The position numbers were made by a program, and so were the translations under genes. The notes under the pieces were generated by a model. The model made no database searches and was not told where the DNA came from. It saw only the letters and a list, made by a program, of their open reading frames with translations. Below, in pieces: positions 16,586-25,992 of a stretch of DNA of 64,000 nt; positions within the stretch are counted from its first letter, which is position 1, and each line of letters starts with the position of its first letter. Source of the DNA: Maribacter litoralis (GTDB lineage Bacteria > Bacteroidota > Bacteroidia > Flavobacteriales > Flavobacteriaceae); contig NZ_QCZD01000001.1 in the NCBI RefSeq assembly GCF_003075045.1, positions 62,001-126,000 on the forward strand. Direction: 5' to 3'.

Positions 16586-19113
16586 CCTTTAATTTTCACG
16601 TTTGTTTCTACTTTATCCTTGCCAATAGATAACATATTAGAAAATAATTTATATGCTCCTGGTACACCTACAGGTAATTCCCTAAAAAAGCTGAGTCCCG
16701 TATAAATATAGTTTCCTTTACCATATGGGGCAATTAATAAGCTGCCTTTTGAGGCATCTTCGCCCTCATCATGCATTTCAAGAATAGGTGTAAATTCTTG
16801 ACTCCATTTATCGGGAAAATATAGACCTCTTTCCTGTACCCAACCATTAAAATCGTTTTCATCGATTTCATTAGGAAAATTTACCAAAGAATGATCTTTT
16901 GCTATTATGTTAACCTCAGAGTTTTCATTGGTTACCCTATCTCTTGAAATTTCTATATCATATGGAGCAATATTTTCAAATTGTGCACCCCATCTACTAG
17001 CTGTATTATATTGCACAATTACCGTACCACCATTTTTAGCATAATCTAAAATAAAACGCTGTTTAAACTTCAGTTCATCTACAACATTATATGCTCTTAT
17101 GCCAAGTACAACGGCGTCGTATTTTTTTAATGATTCTGTAGTTATTGCTGTTGGGTCAATTAGCTGTACGTTGTATCCGATCTGTTCTAAACTGGTAGGT
17201 ACTTCATCGCCTGCTCCCATAATGTAACCAATGTTTTCACCGGCTTTTTGAATGTTTAAGCGAACAACTTTTGCCTCAGACGGAAGTAAAACAGTCTGGG
17301 TAGGCACATGGTCGTAAGCAATGGTTGCCAGTTCTTTGGTGATTTCCTTTCCGTTTATACTTAGAATAGGGGAGATGATACTTTCGCTTTCGGTAGAAGG
17401 CGGACTCAACGTGAAATAAACTGTTTGTTCATCACCTTTTTTGGCTATAGAAAAGTTTTGCTTATAGGCATCTACCTTCCAGTCTTTACCATATTTTAAT
17501 TCTATGGTACCAGAAATATTGTCTTGGTGTGCTTTTATGGTTACCGGAATTTTTTTCTTATTGGCATCGGCGAAAATTAAAACCTTATCGGTAAAGCTCG
17601 CTGTAGCTTCTGGCACAACTTCAAAAGGGTGGTAAATTTCACCCTTATCTGGTTTGGCATATTTATAAACTACAGGAGTGGTAATAGGTATGGTTGTACC
17701 ATTGATGTCAAGTAAAAATTTGGCATTAAAGGCTCTTGGTGTTTCGGGTTTGCCAATTAAATCTTCATTGGTGACCTTATAGGTGCCTAAAGTTCCTTTT
17801 TCCATTAACCAATACGGGCTAGTGTAGTTCGTTGATGCGGGAATAGCCAGGTCAACCTTTTTAGTTATAAGATTGTTATTGGTTAAAGCTTCGTTTTCAA
17901 TGGCTACTTTTTGAGTATTTAAAAAAACCGATTTTAACTTGATGTTTAAATTACTTCTATTTAATGCTTGCACCTGAACTTCAACTTCTTCCCCAGGGTT
18001 GGTGTATGCAGTTTCTGTAGATGCTTCTAAATGCAATCCTGAGATGGCAAAAATTATAGAAGTTAGCTCTTCCGTTTTTATATTTTTCCAATGGTCGTTA
18101 GATAAACCTTGTATTAAGTTATATGCTTTAAGTAAAGCAGGTATGTGAATGGTAGGGTCTTTGAAATTAAAATTTTCTTGTACGTCGTAAAGAATATCCC
18201 CTATCGCCTTACCGCCATCAACCCTTTTCCAAGTGGTATCAATACCATCAAAAAGGTTCGATTTGTTTTTTGGTAAATCACCTTTTAACAATTCAATGTA
18301 TTCATCTTCAGTACCTCTTGTGCTTAGTCTGCCAAACCCTTGGCATAGATGTTGGCTGCTTGCCAATGAGGCAATTTCATTATTCGACATTCCTAACATG
18401 GGGTAGTAGGTGCCAACGTCCATATGTAAAAGATTAGTTTTATCGGCAGCCTTAAATTTTTCCTGACTTCCATAAAACCACCATGATGTATTAAAGAACA
18501 ATCTTTTTGGTTGCCATGTTTTGGTAGCTTCAAGTTGCTCAGGGTAAGCACTTTCATCATTGGCAAGATCAAAGGCTTCATAGCTTAACATAGCCGATGC
18601 GGTGTGATGCCCATGGGTTGTACCTGGAGTTCTATGATCAAACCTGTTGATAATAACATCTGGTTTAAACTTTCGAATGGTTCTTACCACATCGCCAAGA
18701 ATGGCTTCCTTATCCCATATTTCTAGGGTTTCAGCAGGTTGCTTTGAATATCCAAAATCGTTGGCGCGGCTAAAAAACTGCTGACCTCCATCAACTCTTC
18801 TCGCAGCCAGTAATTCTTGAGTTCTTAAAACTCCTAAAAGCTCGCGTAACTCCGGACCTATTAGATTTTGCCCTCCATCTCCTCTGGTCAAAGACAAATA
18901 AGCTGTTCTTGCCTTAACATTGTTGGCCAAGTAGGCAATTAAACGTGTGTTTTCATCATCTGGGTGAGCAGCTATGTAAAGTGCAGTGCCTAGAAAATTA
19001 AGCTTTTCAATTGCATGGTATATGTCTGTAGACGAATTGATCTTAGGGGTTTGGGCGTTTAGTGTGCCGAGTGCAAAAAGACTACAGGCTATAAACCCTA
19101 ATAGATATCGCAT
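16582..19113 (-). CDS. Exported PIG-L (LmbE-like) deacetylase with C-terminal extension
   Basis: An 843-residue protein. The signal peptide is residues 1-20 (GTLNAQ). The PIG-L domain starts near residue 42 with the zinc motif AAHPDDENTR (H50, D52, D53) and has a second His cluster in PGTTHGHHTAS. The domain is followed by beta-rich segments and, from about residue 640, a Rossmann/GATase1-like domain (DAVVLGIRAYN, KNGGTVIVQYN). Family members remove acetyl groups from amino sugars. It is first in the unit with the microprotein, symporter and galK, so it probably processes a sugar outside the inner membrane before import. Confidence 0.85.
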   Translation of the reverse strand: MRYLLGFIACSLFALGTLNAQTPKINSSTDIYHAIEKLNFLGTALYIAAHPDDENTRLIAYLANNVKARTAYLSLTRGDGGQNLIGPELRELLGVLRTQELLAARRVDGGQQFFSRANDFGYSKQPAETLEIWDKEAILGDVVRTIRKFKPDVIINRFDHRTPGTTHGHHTASAMLSYEAFDLANDESAYPEQLEATKTWQPKRLFFNTSWWFYGSQEKFKAADKTNLLHMDVGTYYPMLGMSNNEIASLASSQHLCQGFGRLSTRGTEDEYIELLKGDLPKNKSNLFDGIDTTWKRVDGGKAIGDILYDVQENFNFKDPTIHIPALLKAYNLIQGLSNDHWKNIKTEELTSIIFAISGLHLEASTETAYTNPGEEVEVQVQALNRSNLNIKLKSVFLNTQKVAIENEALTNNNLITKKVDLAIPASTNYTSPYWLMEKGTLGTYKVTNEDLIGKPETPRAFNAKFLLDINGTTIPITTPVVYKYAKPDKGEIYHPFEVVPEATASFTDKVLIFADANKKKIPVTIKAHQDNISGTIELKYGKDWKVDAYKQNFSIAKKGDEQTVYFTLSPPSTESESIISPILSINGKEITKELATIAYDHVPTQTVLLPSEAKVVRLNIQKAGENIGYIMGAGDEVPTSLEQIGYNVQLIDPTAITTESLKKYDAVVLGIRAYNVVDELKFKQRFILDYAKNGGTVIVQYNTASRWGAQFENIAPYDIEISRDRVTNENSEVNIIAKDHSLVNFPNEIDENDFNGWVQERGLYFPDKWSQEFTPILEMHDEGEDASKGSLLIAPYGKGNYIYTGLSFFRELPVGVPGAYKLFSNMLSIGKDKVETNVKIKG

Positions 19114-19195
19114 TTTAAGTTGGTTTTGGTAGTAATTCCAAATATAATAAGATTAGCCCCTACGCGTACTTGTTTTTACAACTTCTTTAACAAAA

Positions 19196-19774
19196 TCACA
19201 TGGTTTGCTCTTCCTCTTCTTCGGTACTGATAAATTCACCTTGTTGATATGTGGATATTAATATGACGCCTTTTTGTAAAACCAAGTTATTTGGATAAGT
19301 AAGAATTTCGCCATTGCTTCTTCGTAAATGAAGGTGAAAAGCCCTAATGTCCTCTATAACAAATTTGTCTAAATCACTATTGTTAGGGTCAAGTAATTCC
19401 TTATCTAAAATTCGAATGGTATTCCCGATTTTAAATGGGAATGAGAAAAAGATGATAACTCCTGCGGTAATATTACTTAAAATGGACCATTGTGCAAACA
19501 GCGCTACACCAATAACCGCAAAAACAGAAGAGAGCATTACACCTAAATCTTGGTAGTTTACACTCCAAACCAAGGTAAGTGCCACAATGGTTATAATTGT
19601 TAAACCAATGTTGATGAATTTAATGATCAAATTGGTTCTTACAGGATTAAAATCACTGATTTTACTGACCTTTCTTACCGCTGTAGTGAAAAGGAATTTT
19701 AATATTAAGATAACTATAAAGACAATGAGACTATAAATAAGTTCATTGTAATGCTCATTGATAAACGCTTTCAT
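19196..19774 (-). CDS. Small MscS-type mechanosensitive channel
   Basis: A 192-residue inner-membrane protein. Three hydrophobic helices lie at about 12-32, 50-70 and 78-108. The third resembles the MscS pore helix, followed by the beta-domain strand FPFKIGNTIRI typical of MscS. It lacks the large C-terminal vestibule, as in short Bacteroidota members. It probably releases ions on hypo-osmotic shock. It ends a leftward run from the DUF2520 gene and is separated by 3 bases from the upstream lipoprotein gene. Confidence 0.85.
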   Translation of the reverse strand: MKAFINEHYNELIYSLIVFIVILILKFLFTTAVRKVSKISDFNPVRTNLIIKFINIGLTIITIVALTLVWSVNYQDLGVMLSSVFAVIGVALFAQWSILSNITAGVIIFFSFPFKIGNTIRILDKELLDPNNSDLDKFVIEDIRAFHLHLRRSNGEILTYPNNLVLQKGVILISTYQQGEFISTEEEEEQTM

Positions 19775-19777
19775 ATA

Positions 19778-20734
19778 CTATAACCCTAAACTATCGCGCA
19801 AAGATAAATCCTTATTCGATTTTTGTTGCCAATAGGGTGTTGTAATCCTGTTAATTCTTGTTGCTTTTGAGGTTAGCACTTTTTTGTTATCACCAAATCC
19901 GTCATTAAAAGTATCTGTCCAGCTCTCTATGAGATATGGAAATTCGTTTCCAAAATTGATGTTCAGTGTACGTTCTAATTCAGGATAGTTAATTGAGTAT
20001 GTGCTTATACTTTCAGCTTTGGTTAATGTCGTTATTGCTTTATAGGCTTTTATCTCTTTGTGACTTAACCTAATATATTCTAACGAAGGGATCATGTGAA
20101 TTTCTCTTGTTGGCAAGTCGTTTGGTGAAATTCTTATTTTATTCCATATTTCATTTTCAAGAACAGCTTTTTCTAAGTGGTATTCTTGATCACCTTCCGA
20201 TTCGAAATAAGAATGACTCGTAACTTCAAAATCATCTCTATTATTTAACTGCGCATAGACATGCCCGCACCATTCTTGTGAAGAAAAAGAAAGCTTTATA
20301 GCATGCTGATTGTCATGAACGGGATAAAAACTACTGGTCATGATAGAGTAGGGATAAATACCAGTGATGTAGTTTTTCGTGGAATTCAATTTTAAAACCG
20401 GAATATTACTTTTATGATCGTTATCGGCCTTTACCTGTTGTTCTGGTAAAAAAGGTTCGGTAACATAAATCATTACGGCACTACCTTTTCTAATTTCACC
20501 ATATCTAGCCTGTTCTAGTGTATAAGAGGTGATTTCTGCCGTGCCATTGTACCAATATTCTTTAAATTGTTCCGATAGTTGTTTTTTTGGTGCTTCTACA
20601 TTTTTTATGGTAGTTGACATGGCTAATGTATCGCTATTGTTTTCCGGTGTTTCTTTGCAGCTTGAAAAAATTAAAAGAATTCCGAGAATGCTGTAAACTG
20701 ATGTTTTTAGAATTAATAGTCGTATACTTTTCAT
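19778..20734 (-). CDS. Lipoprotein of unknown function beside Maf
   Basis: A 318-residue protein with a lipoprotein signal (lipobox IFSSC, Cys26) and a long polar linker. The mature part has Trp/Tyr-rich beta segments such as KEYWYNGTAEITSYTLEQAR near residue 60 and SFSSQEWCGHVYAQLNNRDDF near 150. No catalytic motif was recognised. The family keeps this position next to maf in Flavobacteria and for that reason has been mislabelled as a septum-formation protein. It probably sits in the outer membrane or periplasm. Confidence 0.65.
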   Translation of the reverse strand: MKSIRLLILKTSVYSILGILLIFSSCKETPENNSDTLAMSTTIKNVEAPKKQLSEQFKEYWYNGTAEITSYTLEQARYGEIRKGSAVMIYVTEPFLPEQQVKADNDHKSNIPVLKLNSTKNYITGIYPYSIMTSSFYPVHDNQHAIKLSFSSQEWCGHVYAQLNNRDDFEVTSHSYFESEGDQEYHLEKAVLENEIWNKIRISPNDLPTREIHMIPSLEYIRLSHKEIKAYKAITTLTKAESISTYSINYPELERTLNINFGNEFPYLIESWTDTFNDGFGDNKKVLTSKATRINRITTPYWQQKSNKDLSLRDSLGL

Positions 20735-20748
20735 GACGATAGTTTATT

Positions 20749-21336
20749 TTATGTTATCAATTGTAATAAGGTGTCATAAACTAGTTGTGTAGGCAAACCT
20801 ACTACGCTAGTGTATGAGCCTTTAATTTCTTCAATCCCTATGAGTCCTATCCATTCTTGAATGCCGTATGCACCGGCTTTATCATATGGTTTATACTTCT
20901 CAATATAATGACGAATTTCTGATGTAGATAAATTCTTGAAATTAACTTCGGTAATCGAGTGTTGTACAATTTGTCGTTCTATGGTTGTAAAACATACAGA
21001 GGAAATAACTTGGTGCCAGTCTCCCGATAGTTTCCTTAGCATTTCTTCTGCCTCTGCACTATCTATCGCTTTTGCAAGCGATTCATTTTTGTGCCATACC
21101 ACGGTATCTGAAGTAATGAGAATTTCTTTGGGTAGAAGCTCATCTTTAAAAGCACTTGCCTTTAATTGGGCTAAGTAATCGGAAATTTCAGCACCCTTTA
21201 AATTTGATGGATATACCTCTTCTACCGACTTTATACGAACTTCGAAATCAAGTTCCATATCCTTAAAAAACTGATGTCTTCTAGGGGATCCCGAGGCTAA
21301 TATTAAACGATGATTATTTAATTTGTCTCTTAGCAT
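20749..21336 (-). CDS. maf: Maf-family nucleoside triphosphate pyrophosphatase
   Basis: A 195-residue house-cleaning enzyme that hydrolyses non-canonical or modified NTPs to the monophosphate. The Maf signature LASGSPRR is at 13-20, SDTVVW carries the conserved catalytic Asp, and YKPYDKAGAYGIQ is the conserved substrate loop. The YDKAGAYGIQEW form suggests the dTTP/UTP-type subgroup. It lies 4 bases downstream of the KdsC-like phosphatase gene in the same operon. Confidence 0.93.
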   Translation of the reverse strand: MLRDKLNNHRLILASGSPRRHQFFKDMELDFEVRIKSVEEVYPSNLKGAEISDYLAQLKASAFKDELLPKEILITSDTVVWHKNESLAKAIDSAEAEEMLRKLSGDWHQVISSVCFTTIERQIVQHSITEVNFKNLSTSEIRHYIEKYKPYDKAGAYGIQEWIGLIGIEEIKGSYTSVVGLPTQLVYDTLLQLIT

Positions 21337-21340
21337 TTAA

Positions 21341-21868
21341 TTAATCGTTTGTTGCGCTGAAATGACTGGTCCAATCTCCACGTACTTTTAAAACTTGTTC
21401 AATAACATCCCTAACACAACCATGCCCTCCATTTTTGTGTGATATGTATTTACTAACATTTTTAACTTCTGCAACGGCGTTTTGCGGACACGTAGGTAAT
21501 GCAACTGCCTTCAATGGCGGTATGTCTGGTATGTCATCGCCCATATATAATATATTTTCGGCTTCAATATGATATATATCCATATACTCGTCTAAAGCGT
21601 CCATTTTATAATGTGCGCCCATATAAATATCGGTAACTCCTAGACCTCTAAGTCTTGTTCGTACCCCTTCATTGGTGCCTCCTGTAATTATACACACGTT
21701 ATAACCTTTTTTTAAGGCAACCTTAAGAGCGTAACCATCTTTTACACTCATTTGGCGCAATAATTCTCCTTCGCTGGTAATTAGAACGTTACCGTCTGTA
21801 AAAACACCATCGACATCAAAAATAAATGTAGTAATGTCCTTTAAATATTCCTTATAGCTCTTTTCCAT
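21341..21868 (-). CDS. KdsC-like HAD phosphatase
   Basis: A 175-residue HAD-superfamily C0-type phosphatase. The nucleophile motif is FDVDGVFTDG with D18 and D20. Further motifs are IITGG (Thr), the Lys in AHYKMDAL, and MGDDIPD (acidic motif). The family includes 3-deoxy-D-manno-octulosonate-8-phosphate phosphatase of lipopolysaccharide core synthesis. Specificity for KDO-8-P is likely but not proven by sequence. It overlaps the DUF2520 gene by 17 bases and precedes maf. Confidence 0.88.
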   Translation of the reverse strand: MEKSYKEYLKDITTFIFDVDGVFTDGNVLITSEGELLRQMSVKDGYALKVALKKGYNVCIITGGTNEGVRTRLRGLGVTDIYMGAHYKMDALDEYMDIYHIEAENILYMGDDIPDIPPLKAVALPTCPQNAVAEVKNVSKYISHKNGGHGCVRDVIEQVLKVRGDWTSHFSATND

Positions 21869-22616
21869 GTTTTTCTTTTATTGCGTTGCTCAATAGGGTG
21901 TATAATTCCCTTTGGTGTTTGTCTTTTAAAATTTGTAAATGATTATGTAATGTTTTTTGATCTCCACGTTTTGCTGGTCCCGTTTGTGCCTGTAATGGAG
22001 AAAGGTCTTCAAGTTTTGCGGCAGTTTCTGTAATTAATGGTTTTAATAAGTTGAAATCAATTTGATGTTCTTCGCAAATTTCTGCCCCCAAAGTGTATAG
22101 GTAATTGGTGAAATTATTTACAAAAACAGCGGCTACATGTAATGTTTTCCGTTGGTCTGAATCTATCTCAACAACAGTTTTGCTTAAAGCATTGCCAAGC
22201 TTGTACAAAAGTTTAACATCCTTGTCATCGTTAGCTTCAATGCATATGGGTATGTTGTTAAAAGATACGATTTTTCCTTTAGTAAATGTCTGCAAAGGGT
22301 AAAATATGCCTGGTCGTTTTAAGCTACTTAAAACTTCAACAGGCGTAGCGCCAGAAGTATGTACTACGAGTCCTTCTTTGTTCTTGAAATGTTCGGCCAC
22401 TATGCCAATCGCATCATCGGAAATTGCCAATATATATATGTCCGCTGTTGGTATTTTGGAAAAATCGGTATTGATCAACTTATCCTTCTTTACGAATTGT
22501 AAATGGGTTTTGTTTCTACCAAGTACTTGTTTGATATTAACGCCAACGGTTTGTTGCAATGCATGAAAAAGATTTTGCGCTACATTACCGGAGCCAACTA
22601 TTATTACGGATATCAT
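21852..22616 (-). CDS. Rossmann-like/DUF2520 domain protein
   Basis: A 254-residue protein with an N-terminal Rossmann fold (VIIVGSGNVAQNLF, residues 4-17) and a C-terminal helical DUF2520 domain holding SGATPVEVL, PLQTFTK and AAVFVNNFTNYLY. It resembles NADP-binding domains of pyrroline-5-carboxylate reductase and ketopantoate reductase relatives; the substrate is unknown. The start chosen is ATG 22616. A -7 box TACTTTTG ends 4 bases upstream, so an open frame beginning at 22631 would start within or before the promoter. Confidence 0.85.
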   Translation of the reverse strand: MISVIIVGSGNVAQNLFHALQQTVGVNIKQVLGRNKTHLQFVKKDKLINTDFSKIPTADIYILAISDDAIGIVAEHFKNKEGLVVHTSGATPVEVLSSLKRPGIFYPLQTFTKGKIVSFNNIPICIEANDDKDVKLLYKLGNALSKTVVEIDSDQRKTLHVAAVFVNNFTNYLYTLGAEICEEHQIDFNLLKPLITETAAKLEDLSPLQAQTGPAKRGDQKTLHNHLQILKDKHQRELYTLLSNAIKEKHGKEL

Positions 22617-22620
22617 GACG

Positions 22621-22628
22621 CAAAAGTA
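22621..22628 (-). promoter_or_regulatory. -7 promoter element, near-leaderless, for the DUF2520-kdsC-maf unit
   Basis: The minus strand reads TACTTTTG (exact TAnnTTTG), only 4 nt before ATG 22616. Transcription in Bacteroidota begins a few bases after the box, so the mRNA should start at or very near the start codon. Confidence 0.55.
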
Positions 22629-22719
22629 CAAAGTTTATAATAGTCTTGTTGTATTAAAATTAACAGTTTCAATGATATTTTAAAGCGATAAAAGTCATTC
22701 GTAAATGGTCAAAAGACCT

Positions 22720-22727
22720 TATTTTTG
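22720..22727 (+). promoter_or_regulatory. -7 promoter element of the CcsBA gene
   Basis: TATTTTTG matches TAnnTTTG, 27 nt before ATG 22755. Its terminal TTG is in frame and would falsely extend the protein by ten residues. Confidence 0.55.
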
Positions 22728-22754
22728 CATCTTGAAAATCAACTCCTATCTTCC

Positions 22755-25700
22755 ATGACGGAAATGTTCAAGAAAATATTCTTCTCTACACGCTTAATGT
22801 CTATTTTGTTTATTGTTTTTGCCACTGCAATGGCATTTGGCACCTTCATTGAAAGTTGGTACAGCACAGAAACCGCTAGAATTTGGATTTATAATGCTTG
22901 GTGGTTCGAACTTATAATGGTGTTCTTTGTTATCAATTTTATTGGTAATATTTCACGTTATCGATTATTACGTTTAGAGAAATGGCCTGTTTTAATTTTA
23001 CATTTATCATGGGTTTTAATTATTATTGGTGCCTTTGTTACCCGTTATATCAGTTTTGAAGGAATGATGCCCATACGTGAGGGTAATACCGAAAATGTGT
23101 TTTATTCGGACAAGACTTATTTAACGGTTTATGTTGATGGCGAAATAAATGGTGAGGCTAGAAGAAAAATTCTTGAAGACGATTTAATTGTTACTCCAGA
23201 AGCCATAAAATCTAACCTGCCATGGAAAGCCGATTTTAATGGTGAGGAATTTGAAATTTCATATGTTGATTTTATTAAGGGAGCTAAACAAGGATTGTTA
23301 CCGGACTCAAATGGCACAAAATTTCTGAAAATTGTAGAAGCTGGTGATGGTGACCGTCACGACCATTATTTAGAGGATGGTAAAGTCGCAAGTATTCATA
23401 ATGTACTGTTTGCCTTGAATAATAAGACAAATGGTGCAATAAATATTATGACCACAGATTCTGTGTATCAGATTCATGCACCTTTTGATGGTAATTTTAT
23501 GCGAATGGCAGATCAGTTTCAAGGGGTTTTGGTTAAAGATAGTGTTCAACCATTACAATTACGTTCGCTATATAATACCGCTGGTATGCAATTTGTAATT
23601 CCTGATTCTATAACGCAAGGCTCATATGGAATTGTGGAAATACCGGCTGCCGAAAAAACCAAAATGGATCAAGATGCCATTGTTTTTGATGTTTCAGCTA
23701 ACGGTGAAACCAAACAGATTAAGTTGTTAGGTAGTAAAGGACCGTCGGATTTTAGTGATAAGGTAACAGTTGGCGGACTCAACTTTTCTATTAGATATGG
23801 TTCTAAACTGCATGAGTTGCCATTTGGGATTAAATTGAACGATTTTATTGCAGAAAAGTATCCTGGTACAGATAAAGGTTACGCATCTTTTATGAGTAGG
23901 GTAACCATTGAAGATGAAAGACCTTTTGATTATGATATATTTATGAACCATGTATTAGACCACGAGGGATATCGTTTTTTTCAATCAGGATTTGACCCAG
24001 ACGAGAAAGGTACTACCTTATCTGTCAACCATGATTTTTGGGGTACTTGGATAACTTATATAGGGTATTTTCTATTATATATTGGTTTAATGGGAATTAT
24101 GTTCTTTGGTAAAACTCGTTTTCAAGATTTAGCAGATTCTTTAGATAAGCTAAAAGTGAAAAAGAAAAAAATGTTCGGTGTTATAACACTGTTAATGGCA
24201 TTCTCGTTCTCAACTTTTGCACAAGAACAACATACCCCAGAAGAAGGGCATCAACAAGCACCAAGTAAAGCACAAATAGATTCTTTGCTAGAAGCCAGTA
24301 TGGTGAGCAAAGAACATGCCGACAAGTTTGGTAAACTGGTCATACAGGATGAAGGAGGTCGTATGAAGCCTATCAATACATTTTCATCAGAATTACTTCG
24401 TAAATTGAGTTTGAAAGATAATTATATGGGCTATACTTCAGACCAGATATTACTTTCAATGATGATGAATCCGGCGGTTTGGTATAATACTGAATTTATT
24501 GCCCTAGATAAAAAATCGCAGAATGATAGTATTAGGAAAATTATAGGAATCCCTTCTGGTCAAAAATACGTTAAGGCTACAGATTTCTTTGATAAAAAAG
24601 GACAGTATAAACTAGAGCCTTTTTTACGTGAGGCAACTGCAACAAATAACCCTAATAAATTTCAGCAAGATTTTAAGGATGCCAATATTAGGTTAAGTTT
24701 GTTGAACCAAGCTTTGGGTCAAGATATTGTTAAGATATTTCCATTGTTAGATGATGAGAACAACAAATGGATATCTGCTGTTGAATATAGGGGAGGGCAA
24801 TATGAAATTAGGGATTCATTATACTCCAATTTCGTAAAAAATGCCATGCCGTATTATTTAATGACTTTGGGCAAAGCGCAACAAAGTGGCGACTATAGCT
24901 CTGCCGACAAGTTATTGGCTGCATTTCACCAAAATCAACTTAATCATGGTAGCGAAGTTCTGCCTTCTCAGCAAAAAATAGATACCGAAGTAATCTATAA
25001 TAAGCTGAATATTTTTAATAGGCTATATCAATATTATGCATTGGTTGGACTTTTAATGTTCTTTGTTTTGGTATTTCAAATTTTTAAAGACCGTTCCATT
25101 TGGAGAGTGGCTATCTACTTTTTCAAGGGTACAATAATGTTGCTGTTTCTTTGGCATACTGCGGGCTTAATATTACGTTGGTATATTTCTGGTCATGCAC
25201 CTTGGAGTGATGCTTATGAAAGTATTCTTTATGTAGCTTGGGCTACTATGGGAATTGGTTGGGCCTTGGGCCGTAAAAGTGATATGACATTTGCTGCCTC
25301 TGCTTTTGTGACATCAATGTTATTATGGATTGCACACCAAAGTTGGATTGATCCCTCAATTGCTAATTTACAGCCAGTGTTGGATAGTTATTGGTTAATG
25401 ATACACGTGGCCGTTATCGTTGGTAGTTATGGCCCTTTAACCGTAGGTATGATCTTAGGCCTTGTTTCATTGATATTGATGATCTTAACGACCAAAAAGA
25501 ATAAAGAACGTATGGCAATCAATATAAAAGAATTGACCATTATAAATGAACTGGCATTAACAACGGGGCTTGTAATGCTTACCATTGGTAACTTTTTAGG
25601 AGGACAATGGGCAAATGAAAGCTGGGGGCGATATTGGGGTTGGGACCCTAAAGAAACTTGGGCATTAATATCTATTATGATTTACGCATTTGTAATACAT

Positions 25701-25934
25701 ACTAGATTGGTGCCAGGTTTAAGAGGTAAATGGACTTTTAATTTTATGAGCGTCGTTGCTTTCGGTAGTATAATGATGACCTATTTTGGAGTTAATTTTT
25801 ATTTGGTAGGTCTGCATAGTTATGCTAGTGGAGCACAAGTGATTACGCCTACATTTATATATTACTTGGTAGCAGGTGTATTTGTACTAGGCGCCATAAG
25901 TTTCTGGAGATACAAGGCAAACTTTAGCAAGTAA
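22755..25934 (+). CDS. ccsA: Fused ResB-CcsA cytochrome c biogenesis protein (CcsBA)
   Basis: A 1059-residue membrane protein of the system II haem-export and cytochrome c ligation machine. The N-terminal ResB-like part holds helices near residues 10-30, 50-70 and 85-105, then a large periplasmic domain. Near residue 475 a helix reads like a signal peptide (LLMAFSFSTFAQ). The C-terminal CcsA part has 7-8 helices and the haem-handling motif WGRYWGWDPKETWAL, with His ligands in LWHTAGL and HVAVIVG. The start chosen is ATG 22755, since the upstream TTG lies in the promoter. The window's c-type cytochromes (42.3 and 48.6 kb) would depend on it. Confidence 0.93.
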   Translation: MTEMFKKIFFSTRLMSILFIVFATAMAFGTFIESWYSTETARIWIYNAWWFELIMVFFVINFIGNISRYRLLRLEKWPVLILHLSWVLIIIGAFVTRYISFEGMMPIREGNTENVFYSDKTYLTVYVDGEINGEARRKILEDDLIVTPEAIKSNLPWKADFNGEEFEISYVDFIKGAKQGLLPDSNGTKFLKIVEAGDGDRHDHYLEDGKVASIHNVLFALNNKTNGAINIMTTDSVYQIHAPFDGNFMRMADQFQGVLVKDSVQPLQLRSLYNTAGMQFVIPDSITQGSYGIVEIPAAEKTKMDQDAIVFDVSANGETKQIKLLGSKGPSDFSDKVTVGGLNFSIRYGSKLHELPFGIKLNDFIAEKYPGTDKGYASFMSRVTIEDERPFDYDIFMNHVLDHEGYRFFQSGFDPDEKGTTLSVNHDFWGTWITYIGYFLLYIGLMGIMFFGKTRFQDLADSLDKLKVKKKKMFGVITLLMAFSFSTFAQEQHTPEEGHQQAPSKAQIDSLLEASMVSKEHADKFGKLVIQDEGGRMKPINTFSSELLRKLSLKDNYMGYTSDQILLSMMMNPAVWYNTEFIALDKKSQNDSIRKIIGIPSGQKYVKATDFFDKKGQYKLEPFLREATATNNPNKFQQDFKDANIRLSLLNQALGQDIVKIFPLLDDENNKWISAVEYRGGQYEIRDSLYSNFVKNAMPYYLMTLGKAQQSGDYSSADKLLAAFHQNQLNHGSEVLPSQQKIDTEVIYNKLNIFNRLYQYYALVGLLMFFVLVFQIFKDRSIWRVAIYFFKGTIMLLFLWHTAGLILRWYISGHAPWSDAYESILYVAWATMGIGWALGRKSDMTFAASAFVTSMLLWIAHQSWIDPSIANLQPVLDSYWLMIHVAVIVGSYGPLTVGMILGLVSLILMILTTKKNKERMAINIKELTIINELALTTGLVMLTIGNFLGGQWANESWGRYWGWDPKETWALISIMIYAFVIHTRLVPGLRGKWTFNFMSVVAFGSIMMTYFGVNFYLVGLHSYASGAQVITPTFIYYLVAGVFVLGAISFWRYKANFSK

Positions 25935-25949
25935 ATATTTACTACATTT

Positions 25950-25988
25950 AAAAAGGGTCTCTTATTAATTAAGAGACCCTTTTTTTTT
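25950..25988. terminator. Terminator between ccsBA and the M14 peptidase gene
   Basis: The hairpin AAAAGGGTCTCTTA / TAAGAGACCCTTTT has a 5-base loop and a T9 tract, and lies between convergent stop codons. Confidence 0.85.
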
Positions 25989-25992
25989 ATGT

